Of a stretch of 64,000 nt of DNA, positions 1 through 12,250 are shown one piece after another. The stretch is from Megamerina dolium (taxonomy: Eukaryota; Arthropoda; Insecta; Diptera; Megamerinidae). Position 1 is the stretch's first letter, and the number at the start of each line of letters is the position of its first letter. The stretch is taken from contig OY978527.1 of the NCBI GenBank assembly GCA_963854835.1, forward strand, positions 18,695,345-18,759,344, in the 5' to 3' direction. The translations under genes and the position numbers were made by a program. The notes under the pieces are model-generated. The model was not told the DNA's origin and did not search any database. It saw only the letters and a program-made list of their open reading frames with translations.

Positions 1-421
1 TATGGTAGTCGGAAATAATCTGGCGAAAAATCAGCGTACCACGCCCACTTCTTATTGGGGCTCCCATACAAAGTTGAGGAAATTAAACAAAAATGTTAAC
101 CACCATAACTTAGAAACTATTCAACGTAGGACACCAAATTTAAGGTGTGGATTAACATTGAAAAATTAATTGGATTTACTAGAAAGTGGTAAGCCACGCC
201 CACTTTTTATATAGCTCCCATACTAAGCCTCGGAATTATCTTAAAATCCTTTTACTTCGTCAAAGTCAACCATATTTCGGGTGTAAATTAGTAGTATATG
301 CAAAAATTGTTTCTCGAAAAGTGGAAATAAAAGAAAAGTTGGATATTCGAGTAAACTTTTTATATATAAATCTACATATGCAGGGTATAGTTTGGTCGGC
401 CCCAGCCGACTGTAAGGAGAT
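1..421 (-). repeat. Repeat family A, partial copy at window edge
   Basis: This is the end of a family-A interspersed repeat in reverse orientation, running off the left edge of the window. It matches the start of the copies at 10381, 30955 and 49921. Shared landmarks are the GGGCGTGG-type blocks, the hairpin GTCGGC..GCCGAC near 395-410 and the TATACCCTGCATATG-type end. The element ends in a long T run. It has no coding capacity; the open frames in it recur in every copy because the DNA is repeated. Confidence 0.9.
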
Positions 422-1483
422 TTTTTTTTTTTTTGAAAATTTCAAGTTCATGGAGGATTTTGCTCTTTCAATGCAATATGTTTGTTTCAATTTGTGAAAA
501 CGCAAAAGATACACAAGAACAGAACTCTAATGGGGAAGGTATTTCTATAACGTATAGCTTCCTAAAGCATGCTACAACAGTAATAAAAATATTCTCACTA
601 CGCTTTATAGAGAGCAAAACATCGAAGAGGATGTAGATGAATCATAATCAATTTTAAAAGTTGAATTCATTAAATCACACACACACATATCACTTATCTT
701 AAATATTCAATTAAGTAAATACTATGTGCATGTGAAAATGAAAAATGAAGGAAAACAAAGCTAATCTATTTCAAAACGAGTTCAAAAGCTAGTTAAAACC
801 AGTTCGCACATAGTAATAAATCTGACTGACTTATTGATAGCTACAAATGCGTATTTAATTCAAAACCGTGTGCGTGTATGCGTAACATGTCTAATGTAAA
901 ATAATCTGCATTTCGTGAATAATTTTATGTAAAATTACAGCGACATAGAAATAAACCATATCAACATAGTGTAATTACTATAAAGGAGAGTTGTTTTTTT
1001 TTTTCCAAACAGAGGACTTAATTAAATTTTATCACAGCAAACCCGTACACACTTAAAGCGTCTTGTCATTATATTGCCGATCTAGTATGATTTCCAATTT
1101 CGGTATATTTTACGTAATTGATGTCGAAATGGTTAAAATGTTGTTCAAAAAATTGTTTAATGTACATAGAGAAGATATAATATATTCACAGAAGGCCCGT
1201 GTCAAAACTGGTGGCAATTTCGATGTTAAATATGCCACATGTTCAGTAATACAAATATACATATCGAACGATTGCAATAAAAAATACTAAGAACTATTGC
1301 AAACTAGATACAATAGATGAAGCGATAAGAAAGTCTATCCTCAACCATACAGCGCTTTTGCTGGCCCATAGTAATAGTGAATTAAGAAATCTTCCCACAA
1401 AGGAAACGTTGTGTTAGTATAAACGCTTGAAAATTCGCTTGTTAATAGATTATAGCAAAATCCAATATTATTTAACTTAAAAT
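422..1483. other. AT-rich intergenic stretch, nothing recognised
   Basis: Only short, low-complexity open frames are present. None shows a recognisable domain, splice context or repeat family seen elsewhere in the window. Confidence 0.6.
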
Positions 1484-2254
1484 ATGAAGCTAGTAATAGT
1501 TCAGATAAGGCCCTGGACTCATATCTCGTGAAATCTAAGACCATTCTTGACTGCCGCAAATCTCTTAACGAGATGGCTGAGCAGCACAATATTCTCCTGT
1601 GCTGGGTACCCGGGCAGAGGTATACGAGGAAACTGCATAGCCGACGAGCTTGCAAGACAGGGTACAAATGAGCCTCTAACCCAGGAGAATTCTCAGTTAG
1701 GGATCACCATAGTCACGTGCAAGCATAAATTGGAGGTTATCACCACTAACGTCTTCCAGAAAAGATGGACGAATACACCCATCTGTACAACGGCGAAATT
1801 GCTGTAGCCCCTACTCAGCAAGAAACGTTCACGTGAACTTGCCGATCTTAATAGGGTAGATATCTCGACCTATGTGGGAGTGGTCACTGGTCACTGCCTC
1901 ATAGGTCCTCACGCTGTGAGATTAGGTATGGGCAACCTCACTCATGACTTCTGCAGAAGCTGCAGAGATGAAGAGGAACTCGAGACGATCTCACATCTGC
2001 TATGCACCTGCCCCGTTTTATGCAAAAATCGAAAAAAAAAAAATTCCTAGGACACTACCATTTGAGTGACCTAGCCCAACTATCCCAGATTGATATTCTC
2101 AATCTCCTAAAATTCATTCAACGTTCCGGTTGGTTCAGCGAGTAGCTAGGTGAAGGAAAAATCCGTGCGACGGTATCACAACGGGCCTCATTCTGGCCTA
2201 TGTGCGCTCTCTCTTATCAGAGAGGGCGGCCGCTCTAACCTAACCTAACCTAAT
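1484..2254 (+). pseudogene. LINE 3' end: RNase H and C-terminal cysteine region
   Basis: This is the C-terminal part of a non-LTR retrotransposon polyprotein. Translated pieces read LDCRKSLNEMAEQ, LLCWVPG and GNCIADELARQG, typical of the RNase H domain of R1/LOA/I-like elements. Further on come VVTGHCLIGPHAVRLG, CRSCRDEEELETISHLLC (a Cys/His cluster) and SGWF, the usual end of such proteins. The reading frame is broken by frameshifts and stops around 1630 and 1805 and by an A-run near 2035. The copy ends in repeated CTAAC units at 2235-2254, a normal tail for these elements. It is 5'-truncated and dead. The exact clade is inferred. Confidence 0.8.
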
Positions 2255-2260
2255 AGCTCA

Positions 2261-2606
2261 GTAGCCGTAGCTCAGTGGTTAATGTGTTCGCCTTCTGATC
2301 TGTATTTCGTGATTCAATCCCCGGCTGATGCATAACAAATTTTATATCGATAAGATTTTTCTTTCGAACGGTACCCACCTGCCGGCTAGCAATTAGCAAT
2401 TCTTCCGACAGTAACAACTTGCCACGAAAAAGCTTCTAAAAGAACTCTGTGACAAAGCTCAGAAAAAGTGATGTCACAAGTGTTCTGCCATTCGGAACCG
2501 ACTAAAATAAGTAGGTGCCTTCTAATACTGTCCAAATTTAAGACGCACAACAGTAATGGAAGAGGAGAAGCTCGGCCAATGAGCCCTTTGGGGCTTTAAG
2601 TGCCCC
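2261..2606 (+). mobile_element. tRNA-derived SINE, copy 1
   Basis: The head (2261-2335) is tRNA-like. It has an A-box-like TAGCTCAGTGGTTAA and a B-box-like region (GATTCAATCCC) that has lost one base of the usual GGTTCAATCCC. A SINE-specific body follows, ending in GGGGCTTTAAGTGCC. The insertion sits directly behind the 3' tail of the LINE at 2254. Eight further copies or fragments of the same family occur in this window. Confidence 0.85.
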
Positions 2607-2746
2607 AAATTCGACAATTCATATTAAGTGAATAGTCTTAGTTTAACTTTCAAACTCGACATATGAATTATATATGTTCTTACAGAAAAGAATTTGCTCC
2701 ATGGCATTGATGTTGGTGATTTGCTTCTCAAACCTTCGAGAAGATT

Positions 2747-3130
2747 ATTAGTGGGATATATGCAATCGTATCAATTCGCGTAAACCGCGTAAACCTTATA
2801 AAACGATACACTCGGAAACTAGTTGTCATATATTTATATGGAAAAGATTTTACGCACCGCGTAACGATTTTATCGTGTAAATGACCAGATAAAATTATGC
2901 GGTTTGAAATGCAACTCTGTTGAACACGCCTTTCTTCAGTAATACGTTAAATTATAGGTAAATTTTTCTCAAAAAGCCCAAACTTTAATTTGTATTTACT
3001 AATTTTCAGCATTTTTATTTTGTTCTTGTTAAGAGTAATATGATGATTGATTTACGGTCTTTACACGATGACTTGTTTGGTGCGTTCGTATAACAATGCG
3101 TGTAAACGATATGACAAGAAATCGGTTATC
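2747..3130 (+). repeat. Repeat family D, copy 1
   Basis: This segment matches 58755-59100 and 61500-61768. It starts ATTAGTGGGATATATGCAAT and continues with GCGTAAACC repeats, TTTTATCGTGTAAAT and TTTGAAATGCAACTCT. Near 3053 it has CTTTACACGATGACTTGT. In the copy at 58-61 kb the same start appears inverted at the far end (CATGAATCCCACTAAT). The family therefore looks like a DNA element with terminal inverted repeats. The right end of this copy is eroded. Confidence 0.6.
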
Positions 3131-6054
3131 TATAACAATGTCAAATGTGAGAGTTCACGAAGAAAAATGATGAATCAGCTCAAAGCCGATATTCATAAGG
3201 ACATTGTCATGGTCTGTTTGGTGGGATGTGAAGAGTAACGATTTTTTAGATTTTAGAAGAGAATACTTCGATAAATTCTGAAGTATGGGATTTTAGGCAG
3301 TACGTTCAAATTAAATGTAATGACTAACTCAAATAGAAATAGCCATAATTGATCAACGCAAAAGATTTCGTATTCCAACAAGCTTTCACAGCATGGATGG
3401 TATGTAACACCACATTCACGATATTCTTCAGATTTTGCCATCTTCAGATTATGGGAGTGTTCTCGTACGCAATAGTTTGTGATAATTGCTACAAACTATC
3501 ACATTTTGGCGTTCTTGTACCCAAAGAACTTGCAAAGAAGGGGAAATTGAGAGAGCGAAATGACATTTCATTTTGAGGGGACGTTGCAAATTGTTACTGC
3601 ACAAATTTATACCTGTAAAGACTTGCAAGTAGGAAAAACAGCTGATCATAAGCAAAAGAAACTAACAAGCAAACGAACAATTGCAATTTACTTAGTGGAA
3701 TATCAGCTGTTCGTGAAACTTGCAGGTTTTTGCTGGTTTTGCGTTCTTGTACTTTTTGGCATATTTTTCTCTTTGAGAGCGAATACTGTCAAATTCTCAG
3801 AAATTTGTTTACTGGATAATTGTTACTGGAAAAGTACGAAAACACACCTTATTACTTGTTACCGTACGGAACGCAATATCACTACGTCAACCGAGGATGT
3901 AAAATATTACTTGGATTGAATTGGGGGAATTATATATTTTTTTATTTGTGCAACAATTCGTATTTTAGTCACACTATTTGTACTATATCAACAGCACATG
4001 ACCGCTCTGTTCTGCTACGTAACGTTACCTCCAATCCGTTTTGACTAATTGCTGGTATGATCCGTTGTTGCCTACCGCTACGTGTTGACCGGGTTATAAT
4101 AATAGATATAGAGCAATATGAGAGAGTTCTTACGAATGATGGAGAAGACATAAACAAAATAATAGGAAAAAATAAGAATTAAACAACAAACACACGAGTT
4201 TTGATTTTCTCAACTGGCTGTTAGAAAACGAACGCATTTGTTTGAATGTAATAAATTTGATTCAAAAAATAATCCATACCATCATCAAAAATATATGAAG
4301 ATATCTTTACAAAAATTTCATAATTGTCATAAATAGTTTCACACTAAATTTTTATAAAGAGGGCAAACATTTTGCTTTTTGCTTAAGTACGCTTTGCTTG
4401 TACGTTGCATACATTGGTGCTTGTATGTATGTAATATGCTTGCATATTTACAATTTCACAAAACATACGCGCTCCTATAAAAACATATACATTGAGACCT
4501 AGGTACGTACTCGTACGCATGGATGTGTACGTACACATTAATCTTATCAGTTACAGACGATTTAGTTAGTGTGCTTCTTATGAATGCGGACATTTAAATG
4601 ATATTGCCCGAGTCGTACCGCAGCCGTATATATGTATGTGTTCATGTGCATCTCAATGAAGTGCGTAAATTTCTATTTATAGGTCATGGTGGCCTTACAC
4701 GAGAATCTCTATAAAACATGCGTGTAAATAAATATGTACTATAGAACATATGTAGACGCACTTACTACGTACTTACTCTTATAATGGAGAAATTAATTAC
4801 TTTCATTTATTCATATTTATTTACACATGTTCGACTTTGTTGTATTTGAGTACAGAGTACATTTGTGTCTGTCTGCGTCGTACGCCAGTTACCGGAGTAA
4901 CTAGTTATAAATATTTACATTTTGATTTAAAAAGTGCTGACGTGTGAGAACTTTTCAATTTTATGTAAATGAAAAAAATAAATACATTTTTCGACAAACT
5001 CAACTATGTCGTCATGCCTTTGCAGCTTATCGGACTAATACTCTTAAGGAATTTACGTAAAAGTCTCTGTTGTATCCCATATCGCCTCATGTTTTGTACT
5101 TACTCGTATTAATTTCAATCCCCAATCAACGTTTACTATATCCCTGAAGTCTTGATCTTGTCATTCTGTGAATGAGATCTGCAGTTTAGAGATCCAGCTC
5201 GACTGGCAGAATGAAATGTTGGTAAAAAAAAAACAAAACTCTCGTTAAGAAATTCTCAGTCCTTCCGACAATAAAACATACTTGAAAGATCTCTGTGAAA
5301 AGCCCGGAAGAAGCTATGCCTCAAATATCTACTGTTTGGACTAATAAGAGAGTTCTCATTAACAAAGAATCTATTTTTTTTTTCAGTTGAAGTAAAATAC
5401 ACAAATATTATCTTCATGATCTGAATTTTGATTTGGTTCTGCAGATAATTGCATGCCATTCAATATTTAAATATGAGAGCTGAACTCTGTAGCTCAGGGG
5501 CTCTCTTTATACAAGTTCGCCGATTCTAGTCGCTGTGGCTAACGCATCACCAATTTTTCAAGACACAAAATTCATTATTTTTAACGAATTTTCCAACATT
5601 CAGAATTTGACATAAAAGGTTCTTTCCAATTTTTTTTTTTAATTTAGTACGACTAAAGGACAAAGCATGTTTATTTAATTTTTTGCCACTTTTTTGAGCA
5701 TCGGTGATTGTATTTCGGACTGCCAGCAGACTTCAAGAGAAGTCAAACAATGTTTTCCGGAAGTTCACAGTGCTATATGAATATTCTGTATTCTTATATG
5801 AATTTAGTTACTAATCTGAATGTTACACATCATGAAGGCCCAATTTTCTGGTAGTTTTATTTTCTAGCACTTTTGGAAACATCGAAAGTCATATTTCGGA
5901 ATGTCCTTAAACCACATGACGAGCTCCAATAATGCTTTTTGAAACTTCGGAATGGCAATGGTTTACTTTTTTGATCTGATCTGACTATTTCGTACTGTCA
6001 TATGAATGCAAATAAAATTTAGCCAAAACCCTTCGGAACCAAAATGCCAATGCC
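3131..6054. other. Long gene-poor stretch with weak old repeats
   Basis: No gene is recognised. The sequence is AT-rich with many TATGTATGTA-type tracts around 4400-4750. GGCGTTCTTGTAC at 3508 and TGCGTTCTTGTAC at 3739 are direct repeats. A strongly decayed piece of SINE body may lie at 5240-5345 and a decayed tRNA-like SINE head at 5478-5560 (TGTAGCTCAGGGG, then GTTCGCC and GCATCACCAA). Two diverged copies of a motif with CATATTTCGGA-type wording occur near 5700 and 5885. Confidence 0.45.
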
Positions 6055-6058
6055 TTAA

Positions 6059-6773
6059 GGGGGTCCACCTGTGTAAAATTTTCGAAAAATCGATTTTTTT
6101 TTTTACATTTTTCGCATCTTTAACGAGAGCTTCTACAGGAGGAGGAAGGGGAAGTTTATGGTCCTGGTATTGCAGATTAAATGTGAGTCTATAATACAAA
6201 GTTTTGTTGTGTTTCCAAACTTTGAAAGCGTTTTTCTCGAAAACATATTTTTGAATTTTGTGGGCAGGTTTAAAAAAAAATCTACTCAACCGATTGACTT
6301 GAAATTTTGACAGACTCATTAATACAGATAACTGAAGGTACCCACGTAGCGGTTTTTCGAAATTTTTTTTTTTCAATTTTACAGCAATTTTTATATCGAA
6401 AAAAAGCATGAAAACGAATAATTTTTATAAAAACAACTGACATTTCTTCAATTTTTAAAATTTCGTCAAAATCCTACGTCAGTACCTCAACGATATAAAC
6501 AGAAATAAGATTTTTGTTACTTTTTGCGTTTTAGATAACTGGTTCGAGCGGAATCTTGCCCACAATTTTGGTATTTCATTTTGAAGGGGTCACTTTGAAC
6601 GCCCTTAATGAGTACAAGCCTTCGGATTACACTATTGGAAAAATTTACTATTGAAATATATAAGCACAAACCTTCAAAATAACGTAAAACTTATTCTTAT
6701 TTTCGAATTAGTTCTCCTAACGAAAATTCCCGAAAAAGCGTTCGAAATACCGCGCTCACACAGGTGGACCCCC
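6059..6773. mobile_element. TTAA-flanked MITE (715 bp)
   Basis: The element starts GGGGGTCCACCTGTGT and ends with the inverse, ACACAGGTGGACCCCC. Exactly TTAA lies on each side (6055-6058 and 6774-6777). A TTAA target duplication is the hallmark of piggyBac-type insertion. The interior is AT-rich and shows no transposase, so this would be a non-autonomous element. The open frame on the minus strand over 5963-6409 crosses the element boundary and is not credible. Confidence 0.75.
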
Positions 6774-6777
6774 TTAA

Positions 6778-7209
6778 TTTAATATTAACGCTGAACTGCT
6801 CTGGCCTAGAAGGCCAACCTTCGACGACTTTGTCCAATATCAGGGGACATATTTCAAACTAAAATTATATTGAAAGAAAAGTTCAATCGAGGTTCTTTGG
6901 ATTGACAAGATTTTTCCTTATTTTTTAATTTTATATGAGCGCTGTGACTGATCTGAATATGACATAACCTCTAACGTCACGTGTAACAGCACTGGTTTAT
7001 AACTTGATGTAACCAACAACAACGATCAAATAATAATAATGATCATCATTCAAAAGAATAAAATCACACAATTTAGATCGATTCACTACGTAAAATAATT
7101 TGCTCGACAAAAGTTTTCCCTATTATATTGATTGCGTCACGTAACGTAATTCTTCTCTGAGAATTTATTCCACATTATTTGGAAAGGAAATAGTCTGTTA
7201 TCGTGGCTA
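6778..7209. other. Intergenic, nothing recognised
   Basis: AT-rich sequence between two DNA transposons with no plausible coding region. Confidence 0.5.
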
Positions 7210-7211
7210 TA

Positions 7212-8382
7212 AAGTAATGGGTTATCCATTTCGCGGTTTCAAAAGTATAGGGCTAGAATTCGACATCTGTCAAACTGAGTTGTTAAAACAATTTCTTTCT
7301 TTTTCAGTTCAAAGTCTGTCATTTGCGAAAATGGATCGCTTAACTATCGCACAACGCATTAAAATTGTAAAAACCTACTACAAAAATGATGATTCTGCCA
7401 CAGCCACATATAGTGCTTTAAGAGGAGATTATGGTTTACATAATCGTCCAACTACGCAAGCAATTGGCAAAATTGTGAAGAAATGTGAAGAGACTGGATC
7501 GGTTACAGATATTGTAAGGCCTGTGCATCATCGTTTCGCTCGTACCACCAAAAATATCGCTGCTGTAAGTGAAAGTGTTGCCGAAGATCCGAATGTGTCG
7601 ATTCCTCGTCGTTCTCAGGAATTAGGACTGTCTTACGGCACATTATGGCGTATTTTGCATTTGGATCTACACCTACATCCACATAAAATCCAGCTCACAC
7701 AACAACTGAAGCCAGCTGACCATTCACAACGTCGTAGATACGTCGAATTGGTGCTTGAACAACAGGCGGTGGACGGCGATTTTTCGAACAAAATTTTCTT
7801 CAGCTACGAAGCACATTTCTCACTCGGTGGGTATGTTAACAAACAAAATTGTCGTATTTAGGATTCTGAGAATCCTCAAGTAATTGAAGAGAGGCCACTA
7901 CATCCACAAAAAGTCACTGCTTGGTGCGCTCTTTGGTCCGGAGGTGTGATTGGACCTTACTTCTTCGAAAACGACGATGGAACGACTGTCACCGTCAATT
8001 CGGAGCGTTATGGTCATATGATAACCAACTTTTTTTTGCCTGCTATTGAAGAATACGACTTAGAGAATATGTGGTTTCAACAAGACGGTGCCACATGCCA
8101 CACAACTCGAGCGAATATGGCTTTATTGCAAGAGAAATTTTCTGGCCGCGTAATTTCTCGTCGTGGCGATATCAAGTGGCCACCAAGATCATGCGATTTG
8201 ACACCGCTTGACTTTTTTTGTGGGGCTACGCGAAAGACCGTGGTGGTCATTTAAATGATGTAGTATATCACACATAATGTCAACGTTCAAACTTTATAAT
8301 AAAAAAGAAATATCATGATAAAAAATATTTTATATGTGTTTTATTTACATTTACATTTGAAACCGCAAAATGGATAACCCTT
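7212..8382 (+). mobile_element. Tc1/mariner-superfamily element
   Basis: Imperfect terminal inverted repeats are present: the left end contains GGGTTATCCATTTCGCGGTT and the right end its inverse with one change (AACCGCAAAATGGATAACCC). Each end is flanked by TA, the expected target duplication. The element contains one transposase gene with several lesions (see 7331-8254). Confidence 0.85.
7331..8254 (+). pseudogene. Mariner-like transposase, inactivated
   Basis: The protein begins MDRLTIAQRIKIVKTYYKN, a helix-turn-helix start typical of a widespread insect mariner/IS630 group. A DDE catalytic domain follows. The first catalytic Asp block reads FFSYEAHF where family members have an acidic residue at the Y position, so that residue is lost. 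A stop codon (TAG at 7859) interrupts the frame, and the same frame resumes with SENPQVIEERP. The second Asp block is intact (WFQQDGATCHTT) and the third is present (DLTPLDFF). Shortly after it, a frameshift and a deletion of roughly 35 codons join the tail directly to the last residues. The gene is dead by at least three independent lesions. Confidence 0.85.
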
Positions 8383-8384
8383 TA

Positions 8385-9492
8385 TTTTTCATTGAGCGGC
8401 ACCATTTCTGATGATATAGTAGCACCAAATTAATGTTCTCAAGCATTGTTTTGGTGTTAATTTTTTCATGATGACGCTCCGAAAAATATCAAACAAAAAT
8501 ACCATGCATAGGTAGACCCCCTGTCTAGTGTTGTCCAGAATTCAAAATATATACTAAATGATTCATTAATACTTATGTAGATATCGTACTCATACTTGTG
8601 TTTAATGAAATGTATGTTTATATAATTTGTACATATGTATATACCCATACATATCCGATAACCAAGTAATAAGCAAAAAAAAACGTATATCAATCTCTTG
8701 TGTAATATAAATTAGTTGGTCAATGTTTAATGCAATATCAAAATACGATATTTAAATTAAAAATAAAAGCTTTAAAAATAACGAGGAGAATGAAACGTAT
8801 TACAAGTCATTTTATACTAAATGAAAGTAAATATAAACATTTCAATCATAAAAGTATATAATGTTTATGTATTTTTTTTTTTTTCTAATTACAATGAAAA
8901 ACGACCTTCTTCCTTCATTACAGAATAAAATAAAAATAAAATGCAGCATCAACAACAATAAATTATGAAAGTTAACAAAATAAATAAAAATAAATTATAA
9001 AAATTTAAAAAAAAAAAATTCCATCATAAACTCTATACACATTATATTGCAAAATAAAAGTGAATATAAAAATATAAATTATAGTAATTCTTACACTATA
9101 TCAATGTGTTTTATATATTAGTACCATATGTAACATCACCGGTTATCACTAGTTTACTCGAATTACATTTAAGTCATCATTATCGATAATATAATTATGA
9201 AAAAAGTTTATAGTGTTGTACTCAGACATTCCATGAAGATCCTATGATCAAAATATTTATGTATTTACTCGTCTGTAGGTTGGTAGACACCAAAATCCCA
9301 AGTAGACGCTATACCACATGCGATACGACATTTTGGTCACTTCTACACTTTGCTCTAGTATTGTCAATTAGTTGATTTTTTCGAAAACCCGATTATCGAA
9401 TACAACAATTCAATTTTTATTACTTAAATTTATATTGATTCTAATTGATTCAATAATTCAGTCTTCTCAAAAAATAGGCTGTCGAATACAAA
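8385..9492. other. Very AT-rich stretch, nothing recognised
   Basis: It consists largely of A/T runs (for example 8870-9010) and TATGTATATA-type tracts. No gene or repeat family is recognised. Confidence 0.5.
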
Positions 9493-9673
9493 TACGAGGG
9501 CGAATTGATAAAGAAGCTACCTAAGTACGAAAAAGGCAGCATAAACACAAAAACTTTTTTTTTTTTGAAATTGCGATCTGTCAAACATCAGCTGTTAAAA
9601 TTTCACCCAAATTCATCGATTAGTTTATTTGCTGTAGTCGTTTGAAGTAAACAACTTTTGTGTTTCTTGAAAA

Positions 9674-12250
9674 ATAGAAAAAAGCGAATTTCTTGCAGTG
9701 ATTAAACACTACTATTTGAAAGGGAAAACGGCGAAAGAGACAAAAGAACAGCTCGATAAACATTACGTTGAGTCCGCTCCGTCAGATTACATGGTAAAAT
9801 ATTGGATTGGTGAATTTAAACGCGGCTGAACAAGCACTGCAACAATACCATCAACAGGAAGGCCAAAAGAGAATCCTCGATATCGTTATGAATGAACGCC
9901 GAGTCAAGTTGCGTGAGATTGTTGAAATGGTAAACATCTCATATGAAAGTGTGTTCAACATTTTGCATGAACATTTGCATATGAAAAAGCTATCGGCAAG
10001 ATGTGTGCCACGTTTGATCAGTGTCGAACAAAAACGAGTTCGAGAGACCACTTCACAGCGGTGTTTGGACATGATAAAGCGTAATGCTGTTGAATTTTGG
10101 CGTCGATTAATAACTGTTGATGAAACGTGGGTCCACCACTACACACGTGAAACCAAAAATCAATCGAAACAATGGGTGGAAGCTGATGGAAGTGCTCTGA
10201 AGAAGGCGAAGGCAGTGAAATCGGATGGCAAGGTTATGGCCACTGTATTTTGGGATGCACTCGGAATATTGCTTATCGATTATCTTGAAAAAGGATCCAC
10301 AATCACAGTATTATCGTGCATTATTGGATCAATTGAATGATGCAATCAAGAAAAAACGACCACATTTAAAGAAGAAAAAATCTCCTTACAGTCGGCTGGG
10401 GCCGACCAAACTATACCCTGCATATGTAGATTTATATATAAAAAGTTTACTCGAATATCCAACTTTTCTTTTATTTCCACTTTTCGAGAAACAATTTTTG
10501 CATATACTATTAATTTACACCCGAAATATGGTTGACTTTGACGAAGTAAAGGGATTTTAAGATAATTCCGAGGCTTAGTATGGGAGCTATATAAAAAGTG
10601 GGCGTGGCTTACCACTTTCTAGTAAATCCAATTAATTTTTCAATGTTAATCCACACCTTAAATTTGGTGTCCTAAGTTGAATAGTTTCTAAGTTATGGTG
10701 GTTAACATTTTTGTTTAATTTCCTCAACTTTGTATGGGAGCCCCAATAAGAAGTGGGCGTGGTACGCTGATTTTTCGCCAGATTATTTCCGACTACGATA
10801 TTAATTTAAGTGTCAATTATGGTTATTGTAGACATAAGATTGCCTAAGTTACAGCTGTTTCAATTTAAAATTTGTATGGGGGCTACGATAAACACTGAAC
10901 GTGGTGCGCCCATTTTCTGTGAGCCTAGTTGCTCGTACAATACTAATCCATACCCTAAGTCTCGTTGTCCTAGGCTAAATGGTTTGTAAGTTATGAAGCT
11001 TAAAATTTTAGTTTAATTCACTCGACTTTGTATGGGAGACCGATGAAGGAGTGGGCGTGGCACACTGATTTTCTGCCAGATTATTGCCGACTACGATATT
11101 AATTTAAGTGTCAATTATGGTTATTCTAGACAGAAGATTGCCGAAGTTACAGTTGTTTCAATTTAAAATTTGTATGGGGGCTACGATAAACACTAGGCGT
11201 GGTGCGCCCATTTTCTGTCAGCCTAGTTGCTCGTACAATACTAATCCACACCTTAAATCCCGTTATTCTACGCTGAATAGTTTGCAAGTTATAACCGGTA
11301 ACATTTTTTTTAATTTCCGCAACTTTGTATGGGAGACCCAAAAAGGAGTGGGCGTGGCACATTGATTTTCTGTCATATTATTTCCGACTACCGTGTTAAT
11401 CTAAGTGTCAATTATGGTTATTCTAGACAGAAGATTGTAGAAGTTACAGCAGTTTCAATTTAAAAGAAGTACAGACACTTTGTATGGGAGCTACGCTAGA
11501 AAGTAGGCGTGGCTCATCCACTTTTGGTGAGATTATATAGTAGTATAATATAACTCTATGTGCAAAATATTGTTGTCCCAAGTGGTATATTGTGTGAGTT
11601 ATAGTAAGTTAAAGATTTTGAAAATTTCGAGGTTAGTCGCTTTGAATGCTTGGTGTGGGCGTGGTTATTGACCGATCATGCCCAATATCAATCCCCTCCG
11701 TACCCTTGGATCATAGATTACTTATGCCAAATTTCATCGAAATAGCTCAATATTTACTCAAGTTATCGTGCGAACCAGCCAGGTGACAGACAGACGGACG
11801 GACGGACGGACGGACGGACGGACGGACGGACATCGTTAAATCGAAAATTTAATCGACGCTGATCACGAATATATATCTATGTCTATATCTCCGGAGATTC
11901 CTTCAAGTGGACACAAACATCTGACCGAAATGAATATACCATGCATATTGCATTATGCAGGGTATAAAAAGAGCTCTTTCTTCAAGACAACGCACCGGTT
12001 CACACAGCATTAGATACGATACTAAAACTACGTGAGATACACTTCGAATTGGTTGATCATCCACCTTATAGTCAAGATTTAGCTCCTAGTGACTTTTTTC
12101 TGTTTCCAAACTTGAAAAAATGGCTCGCAGGAAAAAGATTCAGCTCAAACGAAGAAGTGATTACCGAAACTAACGCATATTTTGAGGTGTTCCCGAAATT
12201 GTATTATTCAGATGGTATAAAATAGTTGGAATATATGTTGAGAAATAAAT
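9674..12250 (+). pseudogene. Mariner transposase (irritans-like), split and frameshifted
   Basis: The start codon position now reads ATA, followed by EKSEFLAVIKHYYLKG. Further segments are WIGEFKRG, then MNERRVKLREIVEMVN and HEHLHMKKLSAR. The first catalytic Asp lies in TVDETWVHHYT. After the inserted repeat come LQDNAPVHTA (second Asp) and HPPYSQDLAPSDFFLFPNLK (third Asp), giving the DD34D signature of mariners. Damage includes the lost start, a stop at the end of FKRG (about 9827), a frameshift after GRPKE, a frameshift after GSTIT, the 1.6-kb insertion and a stop after SDGIK. The residue order fits the irritans group; this assignment rests on recall of that family. Confidence 0.88.
10381..11970 (+). 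repeat. Repeat family A, copy 2 (nested in mariner)
   Basis: The copy starts TCTCCTTACAGTCGGCTGGG and ends GCATTATGCAGGGTATA. The outer parts are related as inverted TATACCCTGCA motifs. The interior has three successive units of about 300 bp, each with TAAGTGTCAATTATGGTTAT followed by ACAGCTGTTTCAATTTAAA and TTTGTATGGG. Near the 3' end lies a GACG/GGAC tetranucleotide tract (about 11789-11830) and then a TATATAT patch. These are the features of dipteran mini-me/DINE-like non-autonomous elements, but the relationship is inferred. Short A runs flank both ends, so a target duplication cannot be read. Confidence 0.85.

Noticed and set aside
186..497. Repeated open frame beginning MVSHAHFLYSSHTKPRNYLK, found also near 10346, 49887 and 52242
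   Set aside because: It recurs because family A is a repeated DNA element. The start lies within the repeat, the frame runs into flanking DNA, and there is no domain or conserved stop.
3560..3919. 119-codon plus-strand frame
   Set aside because: Composition is that of random AT-rich DNA, with no domain, no splice context and no second copy.
5963..6409. 148-codon frame on the minus strand
   Set aside because: It crosses the left boundary of the TTAA-flanked MITE and has no recognisable motif; A/T runs keep the frame open.
11108..11365. Repeated open frame MSIMVILDRRLPKLQLFQFK, also at 31992 and 50351
   Set aside because: It lies in the internal units of family A; differences between copies are not codon-like and the complementary strand is equally open.
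11780..11835. CRISPR-like short direct repeats (GGAC units)
   Set aside because: A simple tetranucleotide microsatellite inside a eukaryotic transposon, with no spacers.
10381..11970. Family A as a classic Helitron
   Set aside because: There is a TC start and a terminal hairpin, but neither orientation has a CTRR end 10 bp behind the hairpin, and both ends carry related inverted TATACCCTGCA motifs.
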